The notes under the pieces were generated by a model that made no database searches, had not been told where the DNA came from, and was given only the letters and a program-made list of their open reading frames with translations. The position numbers and the translations under genes are program-made. A stretch of DNA of 64,000 nucleotides from Nitzschia sp. DOCU1 (Eukaryota > Bacillariophyta > Bacillariophyceae > Bacillariales > Bacillariaceae). Where the stretch lies: positions 3,348,001 to 3,412,000 of the forward strand of contig OX595985.1 in NCBI GenBank assembly GCA_951394045.1, in the 5' to 3' direction. This document shows positions 51,077-64,000 of this stretch, piece by piece (position 1 is the stretch's first letter; each line of letters starts with the position of its first letter).

Positions 51077-52738
51077 CAGGCCCTGCTCCGAGGGTGGCAC
51101 CAGCCATGCAGCAACAAGCCAACGCAGTTTTTGACCCGGAAAGCGGAAAAGGCCTGGAATATCGCCACTTGATCCAGCACCCAAAATACAGTGACCACTG
51201 GCTACGCTCTGCCGCCAATGAATTTGGATGATTGACCCAGGGTGTGGGCGATGGCATAAAAGGCACTGACACCATCCGATTCATCAGCAAAACCGCCCAA
51301 TTTGTGTGTGGCGTGCGGCCACAGAAGGAAGAAAAAGAGCGCACGAGACTTACCATAGGAGGCGACCTTATTGACTACCCAGGGGATGTCAGTTCACTGA
51401 CGGCCGATCTCACCACGTTCAAGATGCATGTCAACGATGTCTTATCAACCCCACAGGCCAAAATGATGTCCCTCGACATAAGCAACTTTTACCTCAACAT
51501 GCCATTGGACCGGCCCGAGTACATGAAACTGCCCCTTGCCCTGATCCCGCAGGAAATCATTGACCAATACAACCTCACAACGTTGGTGGATTCAAAGGGA
51601 TACATCCACATCCAAATCAACAAAGGAATGTACAGCCTGCCACAATCAGGCAAACTAGCCAATGACCTACTCTAACAACGTTTGGCGCCACATGGCTATC
51701 GCCCCTGCCATCACACTCCAGGCCTCTGGCGACATGATGCAAAACAACCCTCCTTCGTGTTGGTTGTCGACGATTTTGCAGTCAAGTACATCAACAAACA
51801 GGATGCTGCTGATTTGCTCCACATCCTTAAACAACACTACGAAATCAAAGTGGATTGGGACGTCTCACTTTTTTGTGGAATCACCGTGGACTGGGACTAC
51901 CGCTTCCGCAGAGCCCGCCTGTCTATGCCCAAATACATTTCCACCATGCTCAAAGAACAAGCCGCAATTTGCCCCGCATCTGCACAATCCACCGAAATAC
52001 GGCGCCGGCAGCCAGATCATGGAAGCACCAGCCCCAACGGAATCACTCCCGCCACATGAAGCTAAATTGATCCCACACATCATTGGCAAATTGATGTATT
52101 ATGGCCGTGCGGTTGACTCCACTCTCCTCGTTGCCCTCATCTCCCTCTCCTCTGAACAAAACAAGCCCACACAGCATACCAAGAGTAAAATCCACCAGCT
52201 GCTGGATTACTGCGCCACCAATCCAGATGCTGCCCTGGAATACCACGCCTCGGGCATCATCCTTCACGCCCACAGTGATGCAGGGTATCACAACAAAACC
52301 GGTGCCCGAAGCCCGAGCGGAGGACACCACTTCCTTTCAGACTCCGTGGACCCACTGGAAGCCAAATCCAACAGTGCCATTCTGAATCCGACGACAATCA
52401 TCCGTCACGTCGCCTCCAGTGCTGCCGAAGCAAGACTGGCTCTGCCTTCATCAACTGTCGTGAAGCCCTCCCACTGCGCATCACCCTGGAAGAAATGGGC
52501 TACCCGCAACCACCGACTCCCGTCTTACTTGACAACACTACCGCGCATGGGTTCATCATCAGCAGCATCAAACAAAAGCGCACACGAGCGATGGACATGC
52601 ACTATCACTGGCTTCGCGATCACAAAAACAGTTCAAATTCCATTGGGCTCCCACCAAATACAACAAGGCCGATTACTTCACCAAGCACTTCCTGCCCTCT
52701 CATCATCAACAGGTTCGATCCGAATATGTTCTTCAACT
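51077..52738 (+). pseudogene. Co-D copia RT and RNase H, decayed
   Basis: Copia RT: the entry region KGLEYRHLIQHPKY, MSLDISNFYLNMPL, MYSLPQSGKLAND, catalytic VDDF (LVVDDFAVKYI) and FCGITVDWDY. RNase H: HAHSDAGYHNKTGARSPSGG and, near the end, a HWAPTKYNKADYFTKHF motif in a shifted frame. Breaks: TGA after NEFG (51229), TAA after NDLL (51673), frameshifts near 51960, 52430 and 52625. Protease and integrase are missing. It is of the same general type as the gag at 27657, so the two may be halves of one element. Confidence 0.75.
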
Positions 52739-53060
52739 GAAAACGTCGACAAAAATTCAAAATTTTCCCTCCGACTCGACGATTTACCGATCGGACACGT
52801 TTACGCCCCAGGCATATGCACTGCGAGGGTGTGCTAATCCTAGCATTATCCAGCACATATGCCCACACCGGCCGGACAGCAGTTCCCGTCCGTTGGCCAC
52901 ATTGGTGAGTGGGCCCGCTCCGCCAATCAGACCGTTATCTTCCATTTACGCGCCATTCCTGGCTGGCCCGGTGCGCCATTCGAAACCCTCACTTACCAAT
53001 AACCCCATTATTTAGTAATCTCCCGTTTCTTGTCACTACGTCAATTACGTGATATTAGCA
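52739..53060. other. Non-coding sequence after Co-D
   Basis: No gene or repeat partner found in the window. It may contain the decayed Co-D 3' LTR. Confidence 0.35.
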
Positions 53061-53912
53061 GAAAGGATACCTGCTTCTCTTGAAAACTGGCGCGCGTGGC
53101 GGTCATCTGGACTTAGATTGGTCATCTTAGTCGATTGTAAAACCTGATTCTCCCAACTTTATGGGACACAATCTGTGATCCGCACGAAAAATGCAGGACA
53201 AAACATCCCGTAAAAGTTGCAAAGACAGAAATGACCCTTCTCTGTAATATCGCGCGAAATCGGTCTTCCAAAGCCCCTGGAAGATTCAGACCTGCGCATA
53301 CAGCCACGCCGCTTGTACCGCAGGCAAGGTCAACATTCGCGCATTGTTGCTGGCTTCGAGAATTTCTGCATTGGCGGCGACATCTTGCATTGCAGGCAAG
53401 ATGCGATTGGCGATCGACACGATCTCGCAAGAGGGGACCTACAAAAGGTCCCAGCACCAAGGCTTGATCCCGCAGAACACCACGCAACGATGATGATTCC
53501 TCTTTGGAGCCACCAGAAACGAGTGCATGTGCGAGTTCACTACACAAACGGCCCTGACGTTCCAAAATTTTGACTACGGAACTGATGTCACTGGCATCAT
53601 CCTCTGATGGGGAATGAGAATTCTCACTCTCCAAGAGATACTGAAAGGCATTTGAGATTGTACAGGTAGCCGTCATGGTCAATACAAAAAATGCACAAAG
53701 TTGTGGACAATGTCGATGATTTTGGTGCAGGCCCGCCCCCTCAATCACGCCAGTAGCCCAGACGGCATGTAGAAATTGCGTGGAAAGGATACCTGCTGGC
53801 ATGCGTGAAGGAGCTCATTTTTGAATTTTGGGCTTCTCTCAAAAACTGGCGCGCGAGGTGCACTCGATGACCATCAGGACTTAGATTGGTCGTCTTAGTC
53901 GATTGTAGAACT
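53061..53912. repeat. Region bounded by diverged direct repeats
   Basis: 53061-53147 and 53783-53912 share GAAAGGATACCTGCT, AAAACTGGCGCGCG and GACTTAGATTGGTC in the same order, with an extra 40 bp in the second. Between them a minus-strand frame (ATG near 53677 to 53122) reads as a short unrecognised peptide (LVSGGSKEESSSLRGVL). It could be a small host gene between duplicated flanks or an unclassified small mobile unit. Confidence 0.4.
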
Positions 53913-54524
53913 CGATCCAGTGGGCACGATGACGTGTTCTGCATTTCTATTGGCCGCCGCGCCTTTGCGATCGAAGGATACCGACTGCATCACTGTTTGA
54001 GTGCGCCCGTCCGCACTACTGGCCATTGATTCGATTCAGCGAGTGGGTTGGCAATATTGTCGTATCGCTAACCCACGCACCGAAATGCCAGTTCCCCGAA
54101 CAATGTAGCGACTTACTTAAATCATAATTACTTACAGAACAGAATATATTTCGAAGCCAGCGGCATCATCGTCATCAGCAAACACATCAATCTTTCGAAG
54201 GATCCCTGGAACGTCCCGGGTTGGACCTTCCGAATTGCACAGAAGCCCGTTCACGCTCCGATCACAGAACATGGCGAATAGTCACACGGAATTAAGCGAA
54301 GCCCGCTTTTCGTATACTCTTTTCCATTTTTGGAGAAAGGGGTGTGATGAACCCTTCCGCCTCAGCAAAGCTGGGCTTAAATAATCCTCCAGAAGAACAT
54401 AGCGTATATCCAATAGAAAAAGAGTTACAAAGGCGTTGTCATGTGTTCGCAATTTGTTAAATAACTGGTTTCCATCAAAGAACCACTCGTCCCCGAGGGG
54501 GGGGGGCTCGAGAAACGGGGCCGG
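53913..54524. other. Sequence with no recognised gene
   Basis: Short frames only. A run of nine G residues lies at about 54498-54506, next to the minisatellite. Confidence 0.4.
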
Positions 54525-54610
54525 AATCCATTCCACACCAGCAGAATCCATTCCGCACCCGCGGAATCCATTCCACACCCGAAACAGGAACGGAATTCAT
54601 TCCGTTCCCG
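54525..54610 (+). repeat. Minisatellite of GGAATCCATTCC units
   Basis: Four imperfect units of about 20 bp, each with GGAATNCATTCC (self-complementary ends) and CACCC or similar. Further units lie at 54893-54913 and 60314-60348, on both sides of A5. Confidence 0.85.
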
Positions 54611-54729
54611 TTTCCAGCCCTGTTCGAAGGTATGATAGGAGCAATACCAGATACGTACCTGGTCGCTAACCTTGGCAATTCGATTCATTCCATTCGTTTG
54701 AGGCCAAGTGCCGTCGCCTCCCTTGCTCA

Positions 54730-55530
<801 letters not shown>

Positions 55531-55554
55531 CAGTTTTAAAACTCCCGCTAGGTT

Positions 55555-56345
55555 ATGAAGACGGCCTACAGCAACCACGAGTACGCCAAGAAGGTTGCGT
55601 TCTTGTTGATGCATGTTAACCCTCCGCCGATTCCGTTCCGGCGTCAGAAACCAAAGGAGGACGACGAGATCGTTGGAGAAGACGAGAAGGTCAAGAAGAT
55701 CAAGATCAAACTCGACCCCAAGGACAAGGATTCGGAAGAGTTCGAGAGCCGCTTGAGTGGCAGAGAGACCTACTCACCTCTAACATCGACCCTTTCGCTA
55801 TGAGCCTCGATGAGTACTACAAGTATCTCGAGAAGCTCGAAGCCAAGCACGTCTTCGACGATGCGATGTGGCAAGAGAAAAAGAACAAAGAAAAGAAAAA
55901 AGAAGCCGGCAAGTCCGAAGGCGAAAGCAAGGACGGCGGCAGGAAAAGGAAGCGAGGCAAAGACCGCAAAAAGAGCGAGAAGGGGGACCGAAAGGAACCC
56001 TGTAAGCATTGCGGCAGGTTCCATCCGGCCCCTGATGACAAGTGTTGGAATCTCCCTGGCAATGCCAAAGATCGTCCGAACAAGCGTCCGAGAGGCAACG
56101 GTGAGAACATGTTCTCGGCACTCCAAATGGAGACAGTCGTGAAAGCCCTCGCGAAGAAACAAAGTAAGAAAGAAAAAGGGAAGACCAAAGCCAAAAGGCA
56201 GGTCAGCTTCCAGCTGAACAATCAGGCAGACAGTAGTAGTAACGAAAGTAGCGAATCAGAGAGCGACTACATCGACTACAATAGCGAAAATGCACATAGT
56301 TTTGCTATTCGAGCGTCACGCCCTGGAATAGAGCCGAATAGGAAA
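55555..56345 (+). pseudogene. A5 gag, deleted
   Basis: ATG at 55555 (MKTAYSNHEY). About 420 bp are missing at 55755, joining EFESR to a shifted EWQRDLLTSNI. It resumes with the basic region and zinc site CKHCGRFHPAPDDKC. The N-terminal part is subfamily II; the linker (SESESDYIDYNSEN) is like A1, so this gag is a mosaic. A deletion of about 13 bp near 56351 shifts the frame into protease. Confidence 0.85.
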
Positions 56346-57880
56346 ATTGCCGGCAGAAATAGTCGTTGAAGCGGTAAATCCTAGAGGTGAATCCTATGTC
56401 CTTAGAACTCTTCTAGATACGGGAACTAGTCGTTCCATCGTTCTTAAGAACTTTGTGACGCTTAGCCAGCTCGTTCCCACTGGAAAACGAGTTACTACTT
56501 GGACTACAATGGGCGGCAAATTCAAGACGGACAAAGTCGGGATGATTCGCTTCAGGATCCCCGAACTCTCGTCTAGTAAAGAAATACACTGGCCATGTCA
56601 CGTCGACGAGCACACAGATCGCGAAAGCTCACCCTACGACCTGATTCTAGGACTTGACCTATTAGCCGAATTGAAGTTTGTACTCAATTTCGAGAAACGA
56701 ACGATAAGATGGGGCGATAGCGAAGTCGAAATGAAAGAAAGTGGTCTCGTGACGGATCCGGAGGCGCTACAGCTTCTGTATGAGATGTCTCAAGACGCCC
56801 CCGTTATCAAAGCGGCGGAAGAACGACAAGCTAAGATCCTCGACGCCGACTACTCCAAGGTCGAAATGGAAGAGTTTGTTGACTCACTCGACTACTTAAC
56901 TAAGGAGCAATGAGACGAGCTACTAGCTGAACTGAAGCAGCACCCCACACTATTCGGTGGCGGACTAGGTAAACTAAAAATAGATCCTATTCGTCTAGAG
57001 TTAAAAGAAGGAGCAAAGCCATATCATGCTAAGCCATTCGGCATTCCTCATGCGTACGAACAAACGACGCGAAAAGAGATCGAACAATTCGAAAAACTTG
57101 GAATCTGGAAGCGTGTCAACCAATCCACATGGACGGCCGGCACGTTCATTCAACCGAAGAAAACGGGCGATGTGCGCGTACTTACAGATTTTCGGAAACT
57201 CAACGAATATCTTGTGCGCAAGCCGCACCCACTGCCAAAGATCAACGAGTTATTGCAAAAACTCCAGGGCTTTAAATGGGCAACGGCTATTGACCTACAG
57301 CCAAGGCCTCCTTGGTACTGTAATGCCGTGGGGGTTATATCAGTACCAGGTGCTGCCGATGGGTATATCCAATGCCCCTGATATTTTCCAAAGTATCATG
57401 ATGCGTCTCCTTGGTGACCTGGAGTACATACAGGTATACATGGATGATATTTTGATAACGAGCAAAGGCACATTTAGCGACCATGTCGCGAAGCTCAAAG
57501 AGGTTCTTGCACGACTCGAACAAGCCGGTTTCCGTGCTAACGTACGCAAATGCAAATTTGCTGCCAACCGCGTTGAGTACCTAGGCTACGAGATTTCCCG
57601 TAACGGTATCAATCCCCAACCTAAGAAAGTGGAAGCGATACTAAAGATGCAGCTGCCGCAAACGAAGCAACAACTGAGACGTTTCTTAGGCATGGTAAAT
57701 TACTACCGTGATATGTGGCGGAAGCGATCGCACATACTGGCGCCGCTAACGGCATTATGTTCCAAGTCAGTCCCGTGGAAATGGACTCCCGAATGCAATG
57801 AATCATTCGAATCAATTAAGCGAGCAGTAGCGCGAGAGACGCTGTTGAACTTCCCCGACTTCAAAAAAGGAATTCCACAT
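56346..57880 (+). pseudogene. A5 protease and RT
   Basis: Protease LLDTGTSRS. Nonsense TGA at 56911-56913 (KEQ-stop-DELL; CGA in relatives). A deletion of about 44 bp at 57299 removes LSMGYYHIPMDK from the RT palm. It resumes with YMDD (YIQVYMDDIL) and FLGMVNYYRDMW. One extra A near 57867 shifts the frame into RNase H. Confidence 0.9.
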
Positions 57881-58907
57881 ATATACGGATGCTAGCGATT
57901 ATCAATTGGGCGCCGTAATTATGCAAGATGGCAAACCATTGGCGTTCTATAGTCGGAAGTTGAACTCCGCCCAAAAGAATTATACGACAGGCGAACAAGA
58001 ACTGCTAAGTATAGTTGAGACGCTTAAGGAATTTAGGAATAATCTCCTTGGTCAAAAGCTGGTAGTACACATGGACCACCTCAATATTCTGTACAACAAG
58101 ATGCCGAGTTCCCGAGTGGTTCGCTGGCGTCTTCTGTTGGAAGAGTACGGTGCTAAGTTCGTGCATGTCAAAGGCGAGGACAATGTAGTCGCGGACACAC
58201 TGTCGCGACACCCGAATTGTGACCCAGACGACGAGTCGACGGAGGAGGTTCCCATTGGGAAACAAATGTCGTATTGCATGTCGCATCACCCAAGAGATGA
58301 CAACGACTACGAGATCTCCTATGCCGACCTCGCGGCAGAAGAAGGATTCGCACTGAGTCCAAAGGTAGTAGCATACTACCAAAACAAAGACCTCAATCTA
58401 ATGCGAAAAGCCAGACGAGCTCCCTCTAAATACACCAAGATCAAACTAGAAGGTGTAGATGTTATAGCTAAGTACGGAAAAGTAGTAGTACCGGCTGCAC
58501 TACAAGATAGGATAGTCGAAAGCTACCACGACTTGCTACAGCACCTAGGCATGACACGAATGGAAGCGACAATACGCCACGTATTCGATTGGCGAGGATT
58601 GCGAGAGAAAGTCGAGCAACACTGTCGCACGTGCAAGATATGTCAGTTGACGAAGAAGCAATGGAAAGAATATGGCCATCTGCCGCCGAAAGAAGCGGAG
58701 ACAATACCATGGAAGCGCGTGAACGTAGACATGGTAGGACCATACACCGTGCGAACTCCGAAAGGAGTACGCGAGCTCTTAGCGATGACCATGATCGACC
58801 CAGTCACGGGTTGGTTTGAAATAGCACCACTGCCTAAACCTGATAGCTACGAGTGCCAGAAGGTATTCGACGCTTATTGGTTGGCGAGGTACCCGAGACC
58901 TCAACAT
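57881..58907 (+). pseudogene. A5 RNase H and integrase N-terminal half
   Basis: RNase H ([20 protein letters not shown]) and the integrase HHCC ([21 protein letters not shown]) and first core aspartate (VDMVGPY). The frame is open to RYPRPQ at 58907, where the sequence switches to the opposite strand of the same gene. HPGM is HLGM here. Confidence 0.9.
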
Positions 58908-59637
58908 GTTAACTCGTTGCTGTACGGGGCCATTTTGAATGGTCACGGTTCCATTGTCATGTACATTCACTACGTTGTAGGGTCCCGTACGCGGACTCCG
59001 TACTTTCGGTAACTTTCCGGGTGTAGTGAGCAGCACGCGATCGCCGACGTTGTACTGATGATGGATTCTCTTGGAATTCTCTCGTTTGTTAGAAGCATCG
59101 ATGATCTTCTGCTTGCGTAGCCTAATAAGCGCCCAGTCTGCCACAAACTGTACTGGGAGAAACATACCCCTGCCGAACACTAACTGCACTGGGGATGCCT
59201 GTAGAGTCGTGTGGTGCGTACTCCTAATCGCGAAGGCGGCGGCAGTGAGGAACTCATCCCATGGATTTGATTCGTCGAGCTCACGTTCCTCTAATTCGAA
59301 GTTACGTAACGCGTTTCCGAATGCTTGGTGTACACGCTCTATTACGCCGTTACTTTGGAGATTGTATTCTGTTGAGGGCTTCCTCTCCAGGCCATAATTC
59401 TTACATAAGTTGTTGAAGTAGCGTTTGAATGTTGACCCATTATCTACGCCCACTTGTTGAGGTCTCGGGTACCTCGCCAACCAATAAGCATCGAATGCCT
59501 TCTGGCACTCGTAGCTATCAGGTTTAGGCAGTGGTGCTATTTCAAACCAACCCGTGACTGGGTCGATCATGGTCATCGCTAAGAGCTCGCGTACTCCTTT
59601 CGGAGTTCCCACGGTGTATGGTCCTACCATGTCTACG
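58908..59637 (-). pseudogene. Inverted integrase segment inside A5
   Basis: On the minus strand this reads [14 protein letters not shown] through VDNGSTF, NGVIERVH and the GPY module to VQQRVN. After 59637 the element resumes on the plus strand at VQQRVNIRW. The first 180 bp of the inverted piece are also present upright at 58725-58907, so this is an inverted duplication and not a simple flip. Its differences from the upright part (FGRGMFLP, KAFDAYW, FNNLC) suggest another copy was the donor. Confidence 0.9.
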
Positions 59638-59682
59638 GTGCAGCAACGAGTTAACATCAGATGGATTACACTGTACTGGTCA

Positions 59683-60313
<631 letters not shown>

Positions 60314-60318
60314 CGTAC

Positions 60319-60540
60319 CCGCGGAATCCATTCAGTACCCGTTTCCGAGGCGATTTTGACACCCCTGACAGAGGAACGAACAGGTCGTTGACCTAATATC
60401 AGAATTATTTATTTCACACGATCGAATATCAACATACACCCTAATTGAATTGTCGCCCTGTGATTCTAAAATAGAACTATTATGCCTCTTCCTTTGCCGA
60501 ACGGGCATCCAGCCATAAGCCCCATTCAAAGTTTTGACGC
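60319..60540. other. Minisatellite remnant and unassigned sequence
   Basis: Begins with CCGCGGAATCCATTCAG, the continuation of the A5 insertion site. No gene seen. Confidence 0.5.
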
Positions 60541-60627
60541 GCATGCACTTCCAGACAAGGACGCGTTTGCACTTCTAAAATAATTAATTCTGATTGGCTA
60601 ATTTAGAAGTGCAAACTCGTCTGGAAG
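60541..60627. repeat. Foldback (inverted) repeat, MITE-like
   Basis: Two nested perfect stems: 60565-60579 with 60602-60616 (15 bp) and 60548-60556 with 60619-60627 (9 bp), loop 22 nt, AT-rich. It lies immediately before truncated Gy-E gag. Confidence 0.75.
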
Positions 60628-60639
60628 CGCAAGCTTGTC

Positions 60640-61594
60640 CTGCAAACTGGGGGGAGCTTTTTTTGCACCCCGTGCGTTGTGTTACGTCGCAGCTCGGTTC
60701 TTCCCTGATTATGCCGCCCAGAATCAGACGTCGTACCTCCGCTACGAGGGTCATAAGCCTGCAAAGATGTCTGCTCGCGGATTGGCTACTCGCTTGCGCC
60801 AGGTCAATAAGTGGTTCGATTACTTCCCCAACGATGGTGGCAATCGTACTGACGTGGTTGATCGCCTGAACGAGACCGAGCTGCCCCTGATCTACGAGCG
60901 CATGTTGCCTGCCGCGTGGCTGAGTGTTAAGGAGTTGATGTTCCACGATTATCGCCAGAACCGCTTCAACTTCGAGAAGCAGATTGATTATGCGGAGCAA
61001 CTTGAAGTGTACGAGATGCGTCACGGTGTCACTGGACTGCTTGCCTTTGGCTCGAGCAAAGCCAACAAAGGGCGTAAACCCGGGGAAGCTGGCGTCGCCA
61101 GTGGAACCAATGCAGGACCCGAATTGGGAACCCTGAACCGTGGTCGGAAGACGAACCGTGACTCCCCTTCTAAGAAGGGCAATAATGGTAACAACTCAAA
61201 GAACTGCCGCTTGCACGGAGAAGGCTGTGGACACAGCGACTCTGAGTGCAAGGTCTGGCTTAATCATGCGTCTAAGGTCGCTGCGGTCCGTAAGGCCCAG
61301 CACCCCAGTACGCTCAAAAAGGCGCCCCACAAAGGGCGCACAACTCACAACAAGACTTGGCTTCGCGGAGAATCCAATGGCGCGAACCGCGGAGAACGCA
61401 CTTACACTTCCAAGGAGGTCCTGGCCATGGTTAAGGCCGCACGTGCCAGCATGGAAAAGAAGGCCAAGGAAGACTCCGACGAGGAGATGGAACTTAACAA
61501 CATTGAAGAAGACGAGGATGGAATCTTCGAAGAACTAAGCCCCGAAGTTGAGGCTCAGCTTGAGGCCTTCATCAACGAGAACACCAACGAATGA
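60640..61594 (+). pseudogene. Gy-E gypsy gag, 5' truncated
   Basis: Lacks a credible start. Recognisable from LRYEGHKPAKMSARGL onward; capsid-like region (LPLIYERMLPAAW), basic Asn/Lys region, and zinc site CRLHGEGCGHSDSEC related in layout to that of Gy-C gag. The acidic C-terminus ends in GAA TGA (61592-61594). Pol continues in the same frame but a second TGA lies at 61697-61699. The 5' LTR and capsid N-terminus are lost next to the foldback repeat. Confidence 0.75.
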
Positions 61595-61699
61595 TCACAC
61601 TACATATGTAATAGCGACTTAATTAATAGGAAACGAATAGCCGCACAATGCCCCGCCGAATGTCACATTCTCTCTAGCCTACATAGGCCGAGGAAGTGA

Positions 61700-63760
61700 C
61701 AGAAAACGCAGCGTTCGCCAGAGGTGCTAATCCTGGTCCCGTCTAAGGTACCAGGAGGCGCGCCAATGGTGTTACGTGGGCTTGTTGACAGTGGTTGCAC
61801 AGGAACCATCATCCTAAATGACTTCACAGCTCGGCGCAAAACCTGGAAGGATCGCACCGGGCAGTGGACGACAAAGGGTGGTAGATTCTGCACCACAAAG
61901 AAGGCAAAGATACCACTAATATTCGCAGACTTCACAAGACAGAAGCAAATAGAATGGGAGTGCCACGTGGACACCCAGTCTAAGTCCAAACGAGAGAACT
62001 ACGATATTATACTCGGTAAGGACATACAACAATACATGGGCTTAGATATACTAAATAGTAGCCTCACCCTCAAATGGGATGGAATAGAAGTACCCATGCG
62101 AGAGTTCGGAGCGCTACGCAACCGTAGCAGAGCTATGGAAGTATACAACCTCTCACAAGAGGCGGAGTCTACCGCCGAATTAGCCAAGCGCACCACCGAG
62201 ATTTTAGACGCGCACTATGAAAAAGCTAACCTAGAACAACTGTGCAAGGAGCAGTCACACTTGTCAGAGACAGAACAAGGCGACTTGCTACGACTACTTT
62301 GCAAATATGAAACACTATTTGACGGTACACTCGGCGAGTGGAAGGGAACCGACATTGAGTTAGAACTAAAAGATGATGCAAAACCATATCATGCACGTCC
62401 ATTTCCCATACCGCAAGTACATGAAGGCGCTATGAGACGCGAGGTTGAACGACTCTGCGCGTTAGGCGTCTTGGAAGAAGATAATGATAGTGAATGGGGG
62501 GCACCCTCGTTTATTATCCCCAAAAAGAATGGAACCGTACGATTCATAAGCGACTTCAGAAAGTTAAACACGATGCTCAAGCGTAAGCCGTATCCTATCC
62601 CTAAGATTCAGGACATGCTACTGAAGCTGCAAGGCTTCCAATATGCGAGTTCTTTAGATCTGAACATGGGGTACTATACCATACGTTTAAGCCCTGCGGC
62701 GTCAAAGCTATGTACTATCGTGCTGCCCTTCGGCAAGTACAAGTATAAACGCTTACCCATGGGAGTGGCTGGTTCGCCAGATATCTTTCAAGCAAAAATG
62801 TCCTCCCTCATGGCAGGACTCGAATTCGTGCGAACCTATCTCGATGACGTACTCATAGTCAGTTCAAGTACCTTTAATGATCACCTCACCAAGCTAGAGA
62901 AAGCCCTAGCACGTATAGCCAAAGCCGGGCTCAAGGTCAATGCGCAGAAATCCTTCTTTGGACGAGGCGAGATCGAGTATCTTGGATACTGGGTAACTAG
63001 GGAAGGTGTCCAACCTCTCCCCAAAAAGGTTGACAGCATCTTGGCAATGAAAGCGCCAAAGAACAGGAAGGAGCTTCGCGGCTTTATTGGTCTCGTCAAC
63101 TATTATCGCGACATGTGGAGACGTCGTTCACACGTGCTCGCACCATTAACGTCTATGACATCCAAAAACGTCCCTTGGTGATGGGGCGACGAACAGCAAA
63201 AGGCCTTCGATGAGGCGAAACGTATAATTAGTAAGGAAGCTATACTGGCATTCCCAAACTTCTTAAAACGGTTCGTTATCTACACGGACGCTTCTAAGTA
63301 CCAGCTAGGTGGCGTCATCACGCAGGACGGACGTCCGTTAGCGTTCTACAGCAGGAAACTGACCGACGCGCAGACGCGCTACACGACAACAGAGCGTGAA
63401 CTGCTCTCAATTGTCGAGACTCTGAAGGAGTTCCGTACTATTCTTCTCGGACAGAAGATAACGATCTATACAGATCACAAGAATTTACTATTTAATGATC
63501 TCAAGACGGATCGCGTGTTACGCTGGCGTCTACTAATTGAAGAATATGGTGCAAACATTGAGTACATCAAAGGCGTCAACAACGTCGTCGCTGACGTGCT
63601 CAGTCGCTATCCTTGTTCTGATACTCCAGTCATTCCGGTCATTGCGCCGACGCGAGCACAAGCGCACGAGCTCTTCGCGGGAGATAGGCTTCCAGCCGAC
63701 CTCTTCCCGTTGAGCTTTCGCGTCATTGCTGAGTATCAACAACGGGATGTGCAAATGCAA
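61700..63760 (+). pseudogene. Gy-E pol: protease, RT, RNase H
   Basis: Protease GLVDSGCTGTII (DSG); RT with SDFRKLNTML, catalytic YLDD (RTYLDDVLIVS) and YLGYWVTREG; nonsense TGA at 63179-63181 (VPW-stop-WGDEQQ); RNase H YTDASKYQLGG and FYSRKLTDAQ; tether DVLSRYP. It is cut at 63760 by a Gy-C LTR before integrase. Closest in the window to Gy-C pol (FGRGEIEYLGYW against FAKAELEYLGYW). Confidence 0.9.
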
Positions 63761-63761
63761 C

Positions 63762-64000
63762 TGCAGTACACTGCTTTACACGTCGACTCCTTCGAATGAT
63801 TGTAGTCCAATAATATTAGTCTGTTTAGTCATGTGCGACATCATGTGTGATGACGTAGCATGACGATAGCGTTGCACGCGGACGCGGACGCTAGGCCGGT
63901 CTCGGACATCGTCGGACAAGGCCCATAATCTATTGACGTCACCGTCGGTGTGACGTTGCATGACGCAGGCATCGCGCATGACTCCAGCTAGTCGAATGCC
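63762..64000 (+). repeat. Gy-C LTR (5' part), runs off window
   Basis: TGCAGTACACTGC start, matching 28607 and 38892, inserted in Gy-E pol. The five bases before it are GCAAC, the predicted target duplication. Whether it is a solo LTR or a full element lies outside the window. Confidence 0.9.

Noticed and set aside
53122..53802. A conserved host protein of 226 codons
   Set aside because: No recognisable motif, biased composition and overlap with the diverged direct repeats; kept only as part of the repeat region.

Overview
The window is a dense nest of LTR retrotransposons in a eukaryotic nuclear genome, most likely a diatom or related stramenopile. The evidence is the Ty1/copia polyproteins of the kind described as CoDi elements (Gly/Arg-rich gag tails, DSH-type protease, YTDD reverse transcriptase), several Ty3/gypsy families, and a PIF/Harbinger DNA transposon with a Myb-like second ORF. 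Species assignment is inference. Only one likely host enzyme gene is visible (an extended SDR/epimerase, 23053-24234 minus), with one unrecognised gene family beside it (21369-22583).

Working names: gypsy families Gy-A (copies A0 to A5), Gy-B, Gy-C and Gy-E; copia families Co-D, F, G, H and J. Layout: 1-5687 is a near-perfect tandem array (period 2871 bp) of a chimeric unit made of Gy-B gag, Gy-A integrase and a hybrid A/B LTR, running into broken element A0 (minus, to the LTR at 8772-9390). 9391-11243 is a Co-F gag (plus). 11637-16046 is Co-G (minus) with an intact 1256-residue pol. 16361-20562 is Co-H (minus), cut at the start of RT. 20563-22912 holds two copies of the unknown gene's 3' end. 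24605-27152 holds one Harbinger element and part of a second. 27153-28606 is Co-D gag, whose matching pol end lies at 51077-52738 beyond a 22.5-kb gypsy nest. That nest contains Gy-C (28607-39424) with A1 inserted in its gag (5-bp duplication TGTTC), A2, A3, a Co-J fragment with a 362-bp tandem duplication, a tRNA-like element and A4. 52739-54908 is mostly single-copy sequence with a minisatellite, into which A5 inserted (54914-60313, duplication CGTAC). 60541-63761 is a foldback repeat and a Gy-E element, itself cut by a second Gy-C LTR at 63762.

Points that cut across elements: (i) in copia Co-G and Co-H and gypsy Gy-C, gag and pol lie in one frame separated by a single UGA preceded by AAC (Gy-E has the same frame but two UGAs), which suggests UGA readthrough; (ii) where the 5' LTR edge is preserved in Gy-A, B and C, it is followed one base later by a perfect 12-bp palindrome AGTNTTAANACT instead of a recognisable tRNA primer site; (iii) several Gy-A LTRs are rearranged at nearly the same LTR position (120-127); (iv) A5 carries two different LTRs between matching target duplications and has an inverted integrase segment. 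Gy-C has the most complete coding set, but its gag is split by A1.
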